From NCBI GenBank assembly GCA_002238685.1, contig MPMV01000028.1, positions 1-56,814 of the forward strand: a stretch of 56,814 nt of DNA, read 5' to 3'. Below the pieces are notes generated by a model that did no database searches, was not told the origin of the DNA, and worked only from the letters and a program-made list of their open reading frames with translations. Source of the DNA: a bacterium EF100-94H03 bin56 (lineage in GTDB: Bacteria > Pseudomonadota > Alphaproteobacteria > SP197). Shown one piece after another: positions 9,669 to 18,519 of this stretch (the stretch's first letter is position 1; each line of letters starts with the position of its first letter). The translations under genes were made by a program, and so were the position numbers.

Positions 9669-10508
9669 ATGAAGAAGGTCACGATCTTCGGACTATCGCT
9701 TTCCTTGCCGCTTCTCGTCTGGCAACTCCTGTTCTTTGCCTTTCCGCTCGTCTTTCTCGTGGCCCTCAGTTTCTGGGTGGTCGAGAACTACCGAATGGTC
9801 CCGGATTTCGACAGCGTCAACTGGACCAAGATGTTCAGCCGTGGCGTATTCTGGGACACCTATCTGCGAACGCTCGCCCTGGCGGCCGGCGCTTCGGTGC
9901 TTGTCAGCATCCTGGCGTTTCCCTGCTCCTACGGCATCGCCTTCAAGCTGTCGGCGAACCTGCGGCGGCTGGCCATTTTCCTCATGGTAATCCCGTTCTT
10001 CACGAGCTACCTGGTACGCGTCTATTCCTGGCAGATATTCCTGAGCGACAACGGGATACTGAATGCGGCCTTCGGTCTCGTGGGCGCAGGGCCCTACACC
10101 ATGCTGAACACGGATTTCGGCACGATGACGGGCTATCTGACCCTTTGCCTTCCGCTTGTCGTGCTGCTCCAGGTGTTCAGCCTCATGTTCGTTGACCGCA
10201 CGCTGATCGAGGCGGCGCACAACCTGCGCTGCGGGCGGCTCCGGACGGTTTTCCTCGTCATCATACCGTCGGCCAGGGTCGGAATCGTGATCGCCGCCCT
10301 CTTCTGCTTCATCCTGACGTTCGGAGACTTTGTCAGTCCCCTTTATCTGGGAGGAGGCAAGCCGCCGACGCTCAGCATCATGATCACCGACACGACCAAG
10401 GCCGGCCAGCAGTGGCCGCGGGCCGCGGTCATCGCGATTGTCATGATCGCAACGCTTCTGGCCGTCGCCTTCTCGGCGATTGGCTATGCCTACAGAAAGA
10501 GAGCATGA
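9669..10508 (+). CDS. ABC importer permease (PotB-like)
   Basis: Inner-membrane permease of the binding-protein-dependent type, 279 residues with about six hydrophobic helices, the first at residues 8-33. The cytoplasmic coupling segment that contacts the ATPase carries the EAA-type motif (IEAAHNLRCGRLRTVFLVIIP). The ATG at 9669 gives a start (MKKVTIFGLSL) typical of PotB proteins. The stop overlaps the next permease start by 4 bp (ATGA), indicating translational coupling. Together with the next gene it forms the transmembrane heterodimer of the importer. Confidence 0.88.
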   Translation: MKKVTIFGLSLSLPLLVWQLLFFAFPLVFLVALSFWVVENYRMVPDFDSVNWTKMFSRGVFWDTYLRTLALAAGASVLVSILAFPCSYGIAFKLSANLRRLAIFLMVIPFFTSYLVRVYSWQIFLSDNGILNAAFGLVGAGPYTMLNTDFGTMTGYLTLCLPLVVLLQVFSLMFVDRTLIEAAHNLRCGRLRTVFLVIIPSARVGIVIAALFCFILTFGDFVSPLYLGGGKPPTLSIMITDTTKAGQQWPRAAVIAIVMIATLLAVAFSAIGYAYRKRA

Positions 10509-11323
10509 ACCGGAATCGGCTCATCGATTGGGGGCTGCGCGCCTACGTCGTCCTGGCATTCGCCTTCGTGTTCGCGCCGATCGCGGCAAGCTTCGTCTTT
10601 TCCTTCAACGTTGACCGCTTCCCCTCGCTGCCCCTGGGGGGCTTCAGCCTTCGCTGGTACGAAGCCATCGCGGAAGATCCATTGGTATGGGAGGGACTGC
10701 GCAACACCATGGTCGTCGGCATCTGCGCCTCCGTGATTTCGACGACGCTTGGTTTCGCGGCAGCCTACACCGACTTCCGGTACAGGTTCTTCGGCAAGCC
10801 GGTGTACCTCGCCCTTGCATTGCTGCCGCCGACGATCCCGGTGGTGATCATGGGCCTGGCGATGCTCGCGTTTCTGTCGCGCGTCAACCTGTCGGGTGAA
10901 ATCCACTCCGTCATCATCAGCCATGTCGTCATGTGCAGCCCCTTCGCGATGGCGATCATCCGGTTGCGACTCTCGCAGATGGATCCAAGTCTCGAAGCGG
11001 CCGCCTGGAACCTGGGAGCCGGCGAATGGCGAGCCCTGTTCCACGTGATCGTGCCCTTTGCGCGCCCCGCGATCCTAGCAGCCCTGTTCATCACCATGGC
11101 CGTGTCGTTCGACGAGTTCGCGGTCGCCTGGTTCGTTTCGGGGCTGAACGAAACGCTCCCGGTCCGCGTCCTGGGATTCCTGCAGGGTCAGGTCAGCCCG
11201 CGGATCAACGCCATCGGGACAATCGTGTTCCTGACGACAATGACACTGGTCATCCTTGCGCAGGTTCTGTTGATGCGTCGCCTGGGCAGGGTCGAGGAAA
11301 TGCCTCGAACGGATGAGGCCTGA
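10505..11323 (+). CDS. ABC importer permease (PotC-like)
   Basis: Second inner-membrane permease, 272 residues from the ATG at 10505. About six transmembrane helices are visible; the first spans roughly residues 10-32. The EAA coupling loop is LEAAAWNLGAGEWRALFHVI, close to the family pattern EAA-xxx-G. The start overlaps the stop of the PotB-like gene (ATGA) and the ATPase gene begins 13 bp after its stop, so all components are one transcript. Confidence 0.88.
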   Translation: MNRNRLIDWGLRAYVVLAFAFVFAPIAASFVFSFNVDRFPSLPLGGFSLRWYEAIAEDPLVWEGLRNTMVVGICASVISTTLGFAAAYTDFRYRFFGKPVYLALALLPPTIPVVIMGLAMLAFLSRVNLSGEIHSVIISHVVMCSPFAMAIIRLRLSQMDPSLEAAAWNLGAGEWRALFHVIVPFARPAILAALFITMAVSFDEFAVAWFVSGLNETLPVRVLGFLQGQVSPRINAIGTIVFLTTMTLVILAQVLLMRRLGRVEEMPRTDEA

Positions 11324-11335
11324 GGGAGGTCCGCA

Positions 11336-12442
11336 GTGGCTGAAACGCTGGTTGTCTTCGACGATATCGTGAAGAGCTTCGGCGACGTGATCGCCGTGGA
11401 CCGCATGAGTCTGGACATCCGCAAGGGTGAGTTCCTGGTGATCATGGGCTCCAGCGGATGCGGAAAGACCACGACACTGCGCATGCTCGCCGGTCTCGAT
11501 GCCCCGACACAAGGCGAGATTCGCCTGGGCGGCCATCGGATCAACGAACTCCCGACATGGAAGCGGGACACGCCGATGGTCTGGCAGAGCCTGGCGCTCT
11601 TTCCCTTTCTCGATGTCCTCCGGAACGTCGAATTCGGCCTGAAGATGCGCGGCACGGACAAGGCCACGCGCCGCAGAAAGGCCATGGACTGGCTTGAGCG
11701 CTTGGGGATCGCCGAATTCGCCAGGCGCGACATCAGCCAGCTGTCGGGCGGTCAGCGCCAGCGTGTGGCACTGGCGCGCTCGCTCGTGACCGAGCCCGAG
11801 ATCCTGCTCCTCGACGAGCCCCTGAGTTCACTGGACGCCCATCTGAAGGTCCGCATGCAGGCCATCCTCTCGGGCCTCCAGAAGGATCTGGGAATCACCT
11901 TCGTCTATGTGACGCACAGCCAGTCCGAGGCCTTTTCCATGGGCGACCGGATCGTGATCATGAGTCGTGGCCGGATCGAGCAGATCGGTGCGCCCGTCGA
12001 GATCTACCGTACGCCACACAACCACTTCGTCGCGGAGTTCCTCGGCTCCTCGAACATCTTCCGGGGCCGCGTGGTTTCCGTGGATGGCGGCCTTGTCTCG
12101 ATCGAGACCGGCCGGGGGAGGTTCCGGGTAACAGGCAGCGGCGCGGGCACGGCACAGGAAGGAACGTCAACGGTGTTCGTGGTCGGCAACGACCGCATGG
12201 TGCTCTCGCAGGACCGGCCGGCCGACGCAGGGAACTTCCTGGAAGGCAGGGTGATCGGAGAGGAGTTTATCGGCGCCACGGTGACGATCCACATGGAAAC
12301 CGGCGATGGCCAGGAAATCAGGGCCCAGAAGAGCCATGGCGAGATCGCGCATCTCAACACCAACGTTGGCGAGCGGATCTTTGCGTCGTGGCAGCCGGAG
12401 AGCGCCTATGTCCTGCCCGGTGAAATCGACGGACCGCCGTAA
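11336..12442 (+). CDS. ABC importer ATPase (PotA-like)
   Basis: Cytoplasmic ATP-binding subunit, 368 residues, dimerising to drive the importer. Walker A is GSSGCGKT (38-45), the signature LSGGQ is at 136-140, Walker B ends in LLLDEP with D160 and E161, and the switch histidine follows in VTHSQSEAF. The last 110 residues form the TOBE-like regulatory domain typical of PotA/MalK ATPases. Translation starts at GTG 11336, with GGGAGG 8 bases upstream. It is the last gene of the importer operon. Nothing is missing from the catalytic set. Confidence 0.92.
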   Translation: MAETLVVFDDIVKSFGDVIAVDRMSLDIRKGEFLVIMGSSGCGKTTTLRMLAGLDAPTQGEIRLGGHRINELPTWKRDTPMVWQSLALFPFLDVLRNVEFGLKMRGTDKATRRRKAMDWLERLGIAEFARRDISQLSGGQRQRVALARSLVTEPEILLLDEPLSSLDAHLKVRMQAILSGLQKDLGITFVYVTHSQSEAFSMGDRIVIMSRGRIEQIGAPVEIYRTPHNHFVAEFLGSSNIFRGRVVSVDGGLVSIETGRGRFRVTGSGAGTAQEGTSTVFVVGNDRMVLSQDRPADAGNFLEGRVIGEEFIGATVTIHMETGDGQEIRAQKSHGEIAHLNTNVGERIFASWQPESAYVLPGEIDGPP

Positions 12443-12981
12443 TGCGTGACAGTCATGGAAGGAGCGTTTCCGGGGCCCGCCACAGCCATGCCCCGTCGAC
12501 GGCGCGCTGGCCATGCGCTTCATGTTGACTTTGCGGCCTTGGGCGGTGATGTCGATCCGTCCGGCCCGCGCCCACGCTTTCGCCGGCCCGCCAGGATCGC
12601 GAATGTCCTGGACCCCGGCCACTCATGAGGGAAGACAAGTCGGAAGAGCGGGCAATCCAGGTGAGATAGGTCACCACGAGGCAGGCGCTTAACCGTGACC
12701 TTCCTGCGGCGATCCGGATCCAGGAATTCCCTGGCGAGGTGCGCGAAGATCGAAAGGTTGAAGTACCGCTCGAGATGGGCGCGGGCAAAGAGGCGCCGAG
12801 TCGGACGCGCATCGCCCAGAGAGGCGCCGGGAGTGAGGATGATTCGGAGATCCTCGTCGGTTTCCTTGTTGCGGATCGCACCAGCGCCGCGCGAACGGCC
12901 ACCTGCTGCTCCTTGACGGGTTCCGGGGTTTGCACCGGCAGTCCCTTGCCGGACTGTGCGCCGGGGCGGTAGTTTCGGGCC
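12443..12981. other. Gene-free stretch between the importer and the ammonia-lyase gene
   Basis: About 540 bp. Open frames exist on both strands but none resembles a protein family I know, and none has a convincing start. It may be a degenerate gene or a regulatory region. No terminator with a T-run and no clear repeat was seen. Confidence 0.45.
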
Positions 12982-14172
12982 ATGACGCGCACGGACGCCA
13001 TCAGGCTCCACCTCAATGATCCGCAGGTGCGGCGAAGGGCCTACGATCAGCCCCAGGCGCGCGTGATGTCGCGAGCGACACGCAGTGTCGCAAGGCAGGC
13101 GATCACGTGCTGGCCGGACTATGGTCCCACTCCCCTCGTCAATTTGTCCGGACTCGCGTCGCGACTCGGCATTGGCGGTCTCAGGATCAAGTACGAAGGC
13201 CACCGTTTCGGCCTTGGAAGCTTCAAGGCTCTCGGTGGCGCCTATGGCGTGCTGCGGGTACTCAGCCGGGAAACCGGTCGCACCATGGATGACATCATGG
13301 CCGGACGCGCCAGGGACGCAGTTGCCGGTGTCACGGTGTGCTGCGCCACGGACGGCAATCACGGACGGGCTGTGGCGTGGGGAGCAGGACTGGCCGGCGC
13401 CCGTTCCGTCATCTACCTCCATGACCATGTCAGTCAGGGGCGTGAAGACGCGATCGCGGCCTACGGCGCCGACATCATGCGCGTGAACGGAACCTACGAC
13501 GACTCGGTCCTGAAGGCTGCGGAGGATGCCAGGAGCCGCGGCTGGATCGTCCTCTCGGATACATCGTGGCCCGGCTACGAGGACATTCCCTCCTGGGTGA
13601 TGCAGGGCTACACGGTGATGATGAACGAGGCGATGGAACAGATGGCCGCACGCCGGCCAAGCCACGTTTTCATCCAGGCGGGCGTCGGCGGACTGGCAGC
13701 GGCGGTGGCGGGGCCGATGTGGGAAGACTGGGGCAGCGCGCGGCCGCTGACAGTGGTTGTCGAACCCCACGAAGCCGACTGTGTCTACCAGAGCGCCGTT
13801 CACGGCCACCCGACCGTGGGGTCGGGATCTCTCGACACCGTCATGGCCTGTCTTTCTGCCGGGACGATGTCACCGCTGGCCTGGGACATTCTGGAGTGCG
13901 GAGCCGATGCTTTCGTCACCATTGCCGACCGGTACTCCCCGCAAGCGATGGTGACGCTTGCGAACGATGCCGAGACGCCGCTGGTCGTGGGAGAATCGGG
14001 TGCGGCCGGTCTGGCAGGCCTGCTGGCGGCGCTGGAGGAGAGCGATGTCGGCCAGGCACTGGGGCTTGATCGTGCGAGCGATGTGCTTCTCGTCGCCAGT
14101 GAAGGAGCGACGGATCCGGAGATCTACACCAGGATTGTCGGACGGCGGCCAGAGGAGGTGTCGGGTGGTTGA
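12982..14172 (+). CDS. dpaL: Diaminopropionate ammonia-lyase
   Basis: PLP-dependent fold-type II enzyme converting 2,3-diaminopropionate to pyruvate and two ammonia, 396 residues, family length. The cofactor lysine is K82 in GLGSFKALGGAYG. The segment CCATDGNHGRAVAWGA is the phosphate/substrate loop seen in YgeX proteins. PSWVMQGYTVMMNE and the glycine-rich IQAGVGGLAAAVAG also fit DpaL rather than threonine dehydratase. Position after a diamine-type importer suggests degradation of an imported diamino acid. The stop overlaps the next start by 8 bp. Confidence in the family is high; a relaxed threonine/serine activity cannot be excluded. Confidence 0.88.
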   Translation: MTRTDAIRLHLNDPQVRRRAYDQPQARVMSRATRSVARQAITCWPDYGPTPLVNLSGLASRLGIGGLRIKYEGHRFGLGSFKALGGAYGVLRVLSRETGRTMDDIMAGRARDAVAGVTVCCATDGNHGRAVAWGAGLAGARSVIYLHDHVSQGREDAIAAYGADIMRVNGTYDDSVLKAAEDARSRGWIVLSDTSWPGYEDIPSWVMQGYTVMMNEAMEQMAARRPSHVFIQAGVGGLAAAVAGPMWEDWGSARPLTVVVEPHEADCVYQSAVHGHPTVGSGSLDTVMACLSAGTMSPLAWDILECGADAFVTIADRYSPQAMVTLANDAETPLVVGESGAAGLAGLLAALEESDVGQALGLDRASDVLLVASEGATDPEIYTRIVGRRPEEVSGG

Positions 14173-14662
14173 CGGCAAGACCCTTTCCTGTCTGGCGGTG
14201 GCCCTGGCACTCCTTGTCGCGATGCCGGCCCGGGGGGACGATCCCGAACGCATCTCGGCCGTACAGCAGGCCCTCCAGGTGATGGGTTACGACCCCGGTC
14301 CCGTCGATGGCGCCATGGGGGGCAATACCCGGCGCGCCCTGGAAGCGTTTCAGGGGGAGTTCGGCCTTGCCGTCGACGGCAGGATCGATGATGCGCTGAT
14401 CGAGAGGCTGCGTGCCGAAGCCGCCCTTGACGCGGCGTCGCCGGAGAGACGGCTGACCCGCAAGGGGTTGCTGCGCAGCTATACGCGCGCGGTGCAGGAC
14501 GGGCTGCATGATCTCGGTTTCGACCCTGGTCCCGTCGACGGAACGGTCGGCCCGTTAACCAGGAAGGCCGTGCGCGCCTTTCAGACGGTGGCCGAAGTCG
14601 ATGTGACAGGAATGATCTCACCACAGCTCCTCCAGGCCATCAACCATGCGAGAGGCCTGTGA
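14165..14662 (+). CDS. Exported protein with two peptidoglycan-binding domains
   Basis: Protein of 165 residues from GTG 14165, starting inside the end of the ammonia-lyase gene. Residues 1-24 form a signal peptide (LSCLAVALALLVAMPARG). Two PG_binding_1 repeats follow, each with the hallmark GYDPGPVDG or GFDPGPVDG and a downstream RAL-AFQ or KAVRAFQ. There is no catalytic domain, so it probably sits in the periplasm bound to cell wall. Its link to neighbouring amino-acid metabolism is unclear; coupling may only reflect compact gene packing. The 4-bp overlap with the following methyltransferase suggests cotranslation. Confidence 0.8.
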   Translation: MVDGKTLSCLAVALALLVAMPARGDDPERISAVQQALQVMGYDPGPVDGAMGGNTRRALEAFQGEFGLAVDGRIDDALIERLRAEAALDAASPERRLTRKGLLRSYTRAVQDGLHDLGFDPGPVDGTVGPLTRKAVRAFQTVAEVDVTGMISPQLLQAINHARGL

Positions 14663-15300
14663 CCTCTCCCTTCTACCCGGGCCTCGCTGCGGCCGATCGG
14701 GATGACCGGCTCCATGCACCGGCGGCGGATCGCAATTGCGGGCCCATCCTTGACGTCCTCACGCGCTACTGCGGCAGTGGCACCAGGGTGCTGGAAGTCG
14801 CCAGCGGCCCGGGTCAGCACGTCGCCCGATTCGCAACATCCCTTCCTGACATCCACTGGCAACCCAGCGATCCGGATGAACGCATGCGGGCAAGCGAGTC
14901 CGCCTGGACAGGATCGCTGCCCAATGTCGCATCTCCCGTTGCCCTTGATGTTCTGGACGAGGCGTGGTGGGACCGGCTTGACGGGGAATTCGGGCTTGTC
15001 CTCAACATCAACATGCTCCACTGCACGCAACGCACCACAGTGGAGGGGCTCGCTGCCGGTGCCGGACGCCTGCTTCCGCCCGGCGCCCATCTCCTTGTCT
15101 ACGGCCCCTTCACGTTCAATGGCGAGTTTGGCGCCAGGAGCAACAGGAGTTTCGATGCCATGCTGCGCCAGCGTGATCCGGGGTGGGGGCTGCGCGATGT
15201 CAACGATGTTGCGGCCACGGCACACGCTCACGGTCTCGAGTTCGAACGCGTCATCGCGATGCCGTCGAACAACCACATGCTGGTCTTCTCACGCCGCTGA
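14659..15300 (+). CDS. DUF938 SAM-dependent methyltransferase-like protein
   Basis: Class I methyltransferase fold, 213 residues, of the DUF938 family. The SAM-binding loop is VLEVASGPGQHVARFA, where glycine-rich motif I is EVASGPGQH. The family features ADRDDRLHAPAADRN near the start and INMLHCTQ in the middle are visible. No substrate is established for this family. Translation begins at GTG 14659 within the previous gene's stop region. It is the last of three tightly packed genes starting with dpaL. Family call secure, function unknown. Confidence 0.85.
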   Translation: MTSPFYPGLAAADRDDRLHAPAADRNCGPILDVLTRYCGSGTRVLEVASGPGQHVARFATSLPDIHWQPSDPDERMRASESAWTGSLPNVASPVALDVLDEAWWDRLDGEFGLVLNINMLHCTQRTTVEGLAAGAGRLLPPGAHLLVYGPFTFNGEFGARSNRSFDAMLRQRDPGWGLRDVNDVAATAHAHGLEFERVIAMPSNNHMLVFSRR

Positions 15301-15393
15301 ACCAGCTGCCGAGGCGATCCGGAACGACGCCTGATGACAGGTTCGGCCGTGAGGTTATGATGGCTCTGCAGGGTACAGACCGGATCGGAGAAC

Positions 15394-16596
15394 ATGGCGG
15401 CACTTGGACGGTTCTTTCCTGACGCGGAGTACCAGGCGCGGTGGCGGGACGTTGAAGGCGAGATGGACCGGCGCGGCCTGGAGACAGCGGTTGTCTTCGG
15501 GCGCTCGGGCGGGACCAACGACCGCTGCGGCGACGTACTCTGGCTCACCAACTTCTTCTCGACGGCGTCAGGCCAGGGATATGACTCCTTCCTGTTCGAG
15601 GGGCGTTCGTTCAATGCGGTGCTGCTTCGCCGCGGTGAGGAACCCGAACTCCACGCCGATGAACCGGGATTGCGGAGTGAACTCATTGCAACGCCGAGGA
15701 TCCTGTCGTCCAACACGCCGTTTCGCAGTGTCGCACAAGCGCTCGTCGATGGCGGCGTGACGGGACCGGTGGGCCTTGTCGGCAGCGATGTCGTCCCCTT
15801 GCGCTACTGGAATGTCATCGGCGAGTGCGCTCCGGGCATCGACTGGGTCATCGAGGATGATCTCGTACTCAGCTGCAGGCGCATCAAGTCCTCCCTCGAA
15901 CAGGACGCCATGCGTATCGCCGGGGCTACGGCGAGCCGGGCGCTGACCCGGTTCGTCGAAGGGCTGATCATGGGGCGGCCGGAGGCCGAGGCGGCATCGG
16001 AGGCGGCGCGCGAAGTGGTGCGTTCGGGTGGCACCATCCACATGCTGCCGTGTTGCCACGGCGACCTCATCAACCAGTTCGTCGCCAATCCGATCGCTGC
16101 CTACACCTTCGAGGCGCCCCGGGAGGGCGATCTGGTGCGTGCCTGGGTCTATGGCCCGATGTTCGAAGGGTACTACCAGGATCCGGGCCGCACCACGGTC
16201 TGTGGCGGGAAACCGCGATCATCGGAGCAGAAGGACATGGTGGAGACCGGCGCCAGGATTGTCGAGGCGGTGATGGAGCAGATCCGTCCGGGCGCCCGGG
16301 TGAAGGAGGTGGCTCGCCACGGTCTGCAGTTGTCACGGCAGTACGGCGCTGAATCCAACCAGATGGCCGAGAAGTGGCCTCACTTCGGACATGGTCTCGG
16401 CCTCTTCTTCGAGAAGCCCTATATCGGCGTTGACATGTGTGGAGATGACGACATCTTCGAGGAGGGGATGGCGATCGGCATCGAGGCCTTCTTCGGTCTT
16501 CCCGGCCTGGGAAGTGCGGGTTTCGAGCAGAACATGCTTGTCACCGGCACAGGGGTCGAAGTCCTCTCGACATTGCCCATGATCTGGTGGGATTGA
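15394..16596 (+). CDS. M24-family peptidase-like protein (Xaa-Pro dipeptidase/creatinase fold), one metal ligand missing
   Basis: Pita-bread-fold protein of 400 residues: an N-terminal creatinase-like domain (about 1-150) then an M24 domain. Active enzymes bind two metals through D, D, H, E, E. Here the second Asp (GYYQDPGRTTV), the His (HFGHGLGLFFEKP), the Glu (GIEAFFG) and the final Glu (GFEQNMLVTGTG) are present. The first Asp position, seven residues before GYY, is Val in VYGPMFEGYY. It may therefore use a non-canonical metal site or perform non-peptidase chemistry, as some M24 relatives do. It stands alone, 93 bp after the methyltransferase. ATG 15394 gives a normal N-terminus. Confidence 0.85.
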   Translation: MAALGRFFPDAEYQARWRDVEGEMDRRGLETAVVFGRSGGTNDRCGDVLWLTNFFSTASGQGYDSFLFEGRSFNAVLLRRGEEPELHADEPGLRSELIATPRILSSNTPFRSVAQALVDGGVTGPVGLVGSDVVPLRYWNVIGECAPGIDWVIEDDLVLSCRRIKSSLEQDAMRIAGATASRALTRFVEGLIMGRPEAEAASEAAREVVRSGGTIHMLPCCHGDLINQFVANPIAAYTFEAPREGDLVRAWVYGPMFEGYYQDPGRTTVCGGKPRSSEQKDMVETGARIVEAVMEQIRPGARVKEVARHGLQLSRQYGAESNQMAEKWPHFGHGLGLFFEKPYIGVDMCGDDDIFEEGMAIGIEAFFGLPGLGSAGFEQNMLVTGTGVEVLSTLPMIWWD

Positions 16597-16606
16597 CCCG
16601 CCTGCG

Positions 16607-17638
16607 TCACGGTTCCTCACCGACATCGCGCCGCACAAGTTCCTGGAATGCCGCGGTGTGGCACTCCATGACGGGGGAGAGAACACCGCTTTGCCAGGCA
16701 TGGGCCTCGAGGTTGCGCTGGACCGATTCGCAGATGGCGAGGTCCTCCTCGACGATGGTCCTGGCCCAGGCGTAGCTGTCCGCGATGTCGCCTTCGCTCA
16801 TCGAGGGGTCGTACCATGCCCAGCTGACGGAACGCAGACTGGCGGGGCCTGTCGGTTCGATCAGTTCGGCCTTGAACCCGGTGGCGCCCAGAACACCCTG
16901 GAAACCGGGATAGCGCCAGAACCAGATGCCGTCGTCGCCCCGAAGGCCGGCGCCATCCCCGCGGTAGGTGATGTGGAAGACGACAAGACGGTGATCATCG
17001 TAACTGCGGATGGTGACCGCCTGTGTCTCGAGTGATTGCGCGAGGCGCTCGTGAATGAAGGGCAGGTGGTAACCCTCCAGGGTATTGTCGCAGTAGGTCT
17101 TCCAGTTGGCGTGGCCCTCCACCGTGAAGTGCCCGCGGTAGGTGAAGGCGCTCGTCTCCGGCCATGGTTCTGCGAGGGAGGGAAGGGAGCCCAACCAGGT
17201 GAGGAGCGGGGGCGTGGTCGGGTCGATGGCGATAAAGACACATCCCCGCCAGGTTGCCACGCGGACCGGCCGCAGAGACATGGCGTCCCTCTTCAGGTCT
17301 TCACCGAACCGTGGCGCCAGAGCCAGAGTGCCGTCGAGTTCATAGGTCCAGCCGTGGTAGGGACACACAAGCCGTGCCGGACAGGAACCGGTACCGTCAG
17401 GCAACAGGGAGGCGGCACGGTGGCGACAGTGGTTATGGAAGGCGCGCAGGTCTCCGCCGCGGTCCTTCAGCACGACAACGGGCCAGCCGTTCACCGTGCG
17501 CGCCGCCCAGGTTCCCGGGCGTGCCACCTCGTGTTCGGGCCCGAACAGGGACCAGTTACGGGCAAAGATGGCGTCGCGTTCCCGCCGCGCGATCGTCGCT
17601 GACGTGTACCAGGAATCGGGAAGCGTCGGCTGCACCAT
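16607..17638 (-). CDS. Rieske non-haem iron oxygenase, alpha-type subunit
   Basis: Ring-hydroxylating or quaternary-amine oxygenase large subunit, 343 residues. The Rieske [2Fe-2S] centre is C71, H73, C92, H95 (NHCRHRAA and CPYHGWTY). The catalytic iron region is NWKTYCDNTLEGYHLPFIH. The size and C-terminal segment (EEDLAICESVQRN) resemble the choline/glycine-betaine/carnitine monooxygenase branch more than benzoate-type dioxygenases; this is judgement from memory. The ATG at 17638 is chosen since earlier in-frame starts lie inside the upstream gene. No reductase is encoded nearby, so electrons must come from elsewhere. It follows the C26 hydrolase gene by 5 bp, so the two are co-transcribed. 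Confidence 0.85.
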   Translation of the reverse strand: MVQPTLPDSWYTSATIARRERDAIFARNWSLFGPEHEVARPGTWAARTVNGWPVVVLKDRGGDLRAFHNHCRHRAASLLPDGTGSCPARLVCPYHGWTYELDGTLALAPRFGEDLKRDAMSLRPVRVATWRGCVFIAIDPTTPPLLTWLGSLPSLAEPWPETSAFTYRGHFTVEGHANWKTYCDNTLEGYHLPFIHERLAQSLETQAVTIRSYDDHRLVVFHITYRGDGAGLRGDDGIWFWRYPGFQGVLGATGFKAELIEPTGPASLRSVSWAWYDPSMSEGDIADSYAWARTIVEEDLAICESVQRNLEAHAWQSGVLSPVMECHTAAFQELVRRDVGEEP

Positions 17639-17643
17639 GGTCT

Positions 17644-18450
17644 TCAGGCTCCGGGGCTGGGGACGACAGCGCCCCGGCAGGCGGCGCCGAAGGCGGCAAA
17701 CAGCGCACGATCGTAGGCCCTTTCCCGAAACCGCCATTCGGGGTGCCACTGCACGCCGAGCTGCATGACTGGCGCACGCCGCACACTCACCGCCTCGATC
17801 AGTCCATCCGGGGACGTCGCCTCGACGGCAAGGTCTGCCGCCAGACGGGCGATGCCCTGACCGTGCACCGAGTTGACGCGATAGTGCCCGAGTCCGGTGA
17901 TGGCGTGCAGCGTGCCGTCGGCAACGACATCGATGTCGTGCAGCAACTGGTACTGTTCGTCGCGCGGCTTCGACTTGCCAACCCGGTGCGCCATCAGTCC
18001 ATCGACCTCGTCCAGAACCATGTGGAGAGTGCCGCCGAGTGCCACGTTGAGTTCCTGGATACCGCGGCAGACGGCCAGCAATGGAATCCGGCGCTCGACG
18101 ACGCGACGGATGAGCGGCAATGCCAGCGTGTCGCGCTGTGTGTCCAGCATGGTGAACTCCCTCGGCTCACCATTGCCGTAGTGGTGCGGGTGAACATCGC
18201 TCGGACTGCCCGGCAGGAAGATGCCGTCGACCCGGTCGAGCAGGTCGTCGATGGCGTAGACGTCTTCCAGGGGCTCGAGGTCGCGGCCCCTGCCGAAGCA
18301 GGGAATCAGCATCGGCACCGCACTGGCGCCGTGGGCAATGGCATCGATGTACTTCTCGCCCACTGCATGAAACGGGTGGATGTCGATCATGCGCACGTCA
18401 CAGGGAATGCCGATGACGGTCAGGGGGCTCTTGTCCACCATGGGGATCAC
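17644..18450 (-). CDS. Class I glutamine-amidotransferase-like hydrolase (peptidase C26, PuuD-like)
   Basis: Peptidase C26 family protein, 268 residues. Relatives such as PuuD hydrolyse gamma-glutamyl-GABA in putrescine breakdown. The nucleophile lies in LLAVCRGIQELNVALGG; the catalytic His is in the LGVQWHPEW motif near the C-terminus, with Glu two residues after. The oxyanion region GIFLPGSPSDVHP is typical. A second start (MVDKSP) at 18441 is equally plausible. It is the first gene of a two-gene unit with the Rieske oxygenase. A polyamine-type importer 6 kb away makes a gamma-glutamyl amine substrate plausible, but this is inference. Confidence 0.82.
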   Translation of the reverse strand: MIPMVDKSPLTVIGIPCDVRMIDIHPFHAVGEKYIDAIAHGASAVPMLIPCFGRGRDLEPLEDVYAIDDLLDRVDGIFLPGSPSDVHPHHYGNGEPREFTMLDTQRDTLALPLIRRVVERRIPLLAVCRGIQELNVALGGTLHMVLDEVDGLMAHRVGKSKPRDEQYQLLHDIDVVADGTLHAITGLGHYRVNSVHGQGIARLAADLAVEATSPDGLIEAVSVRRAPVMQLGVQWHPEWRFRERAYDRALFAAFGAACRGAVVPSPGA

Positions 18451-18519
18451 CTAGCTGCGTCGCAGAGTACGACGCCACCCTATCAGGGGATCATGAACAC
18501 CGGAACCTGATCGGGCGTT

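Noticed and set aside
12443..12981. Minus-strand gene in the gap before dpaL
   Set aside because: No recognisable family, no credible start, and alternative frames look equally plausible.
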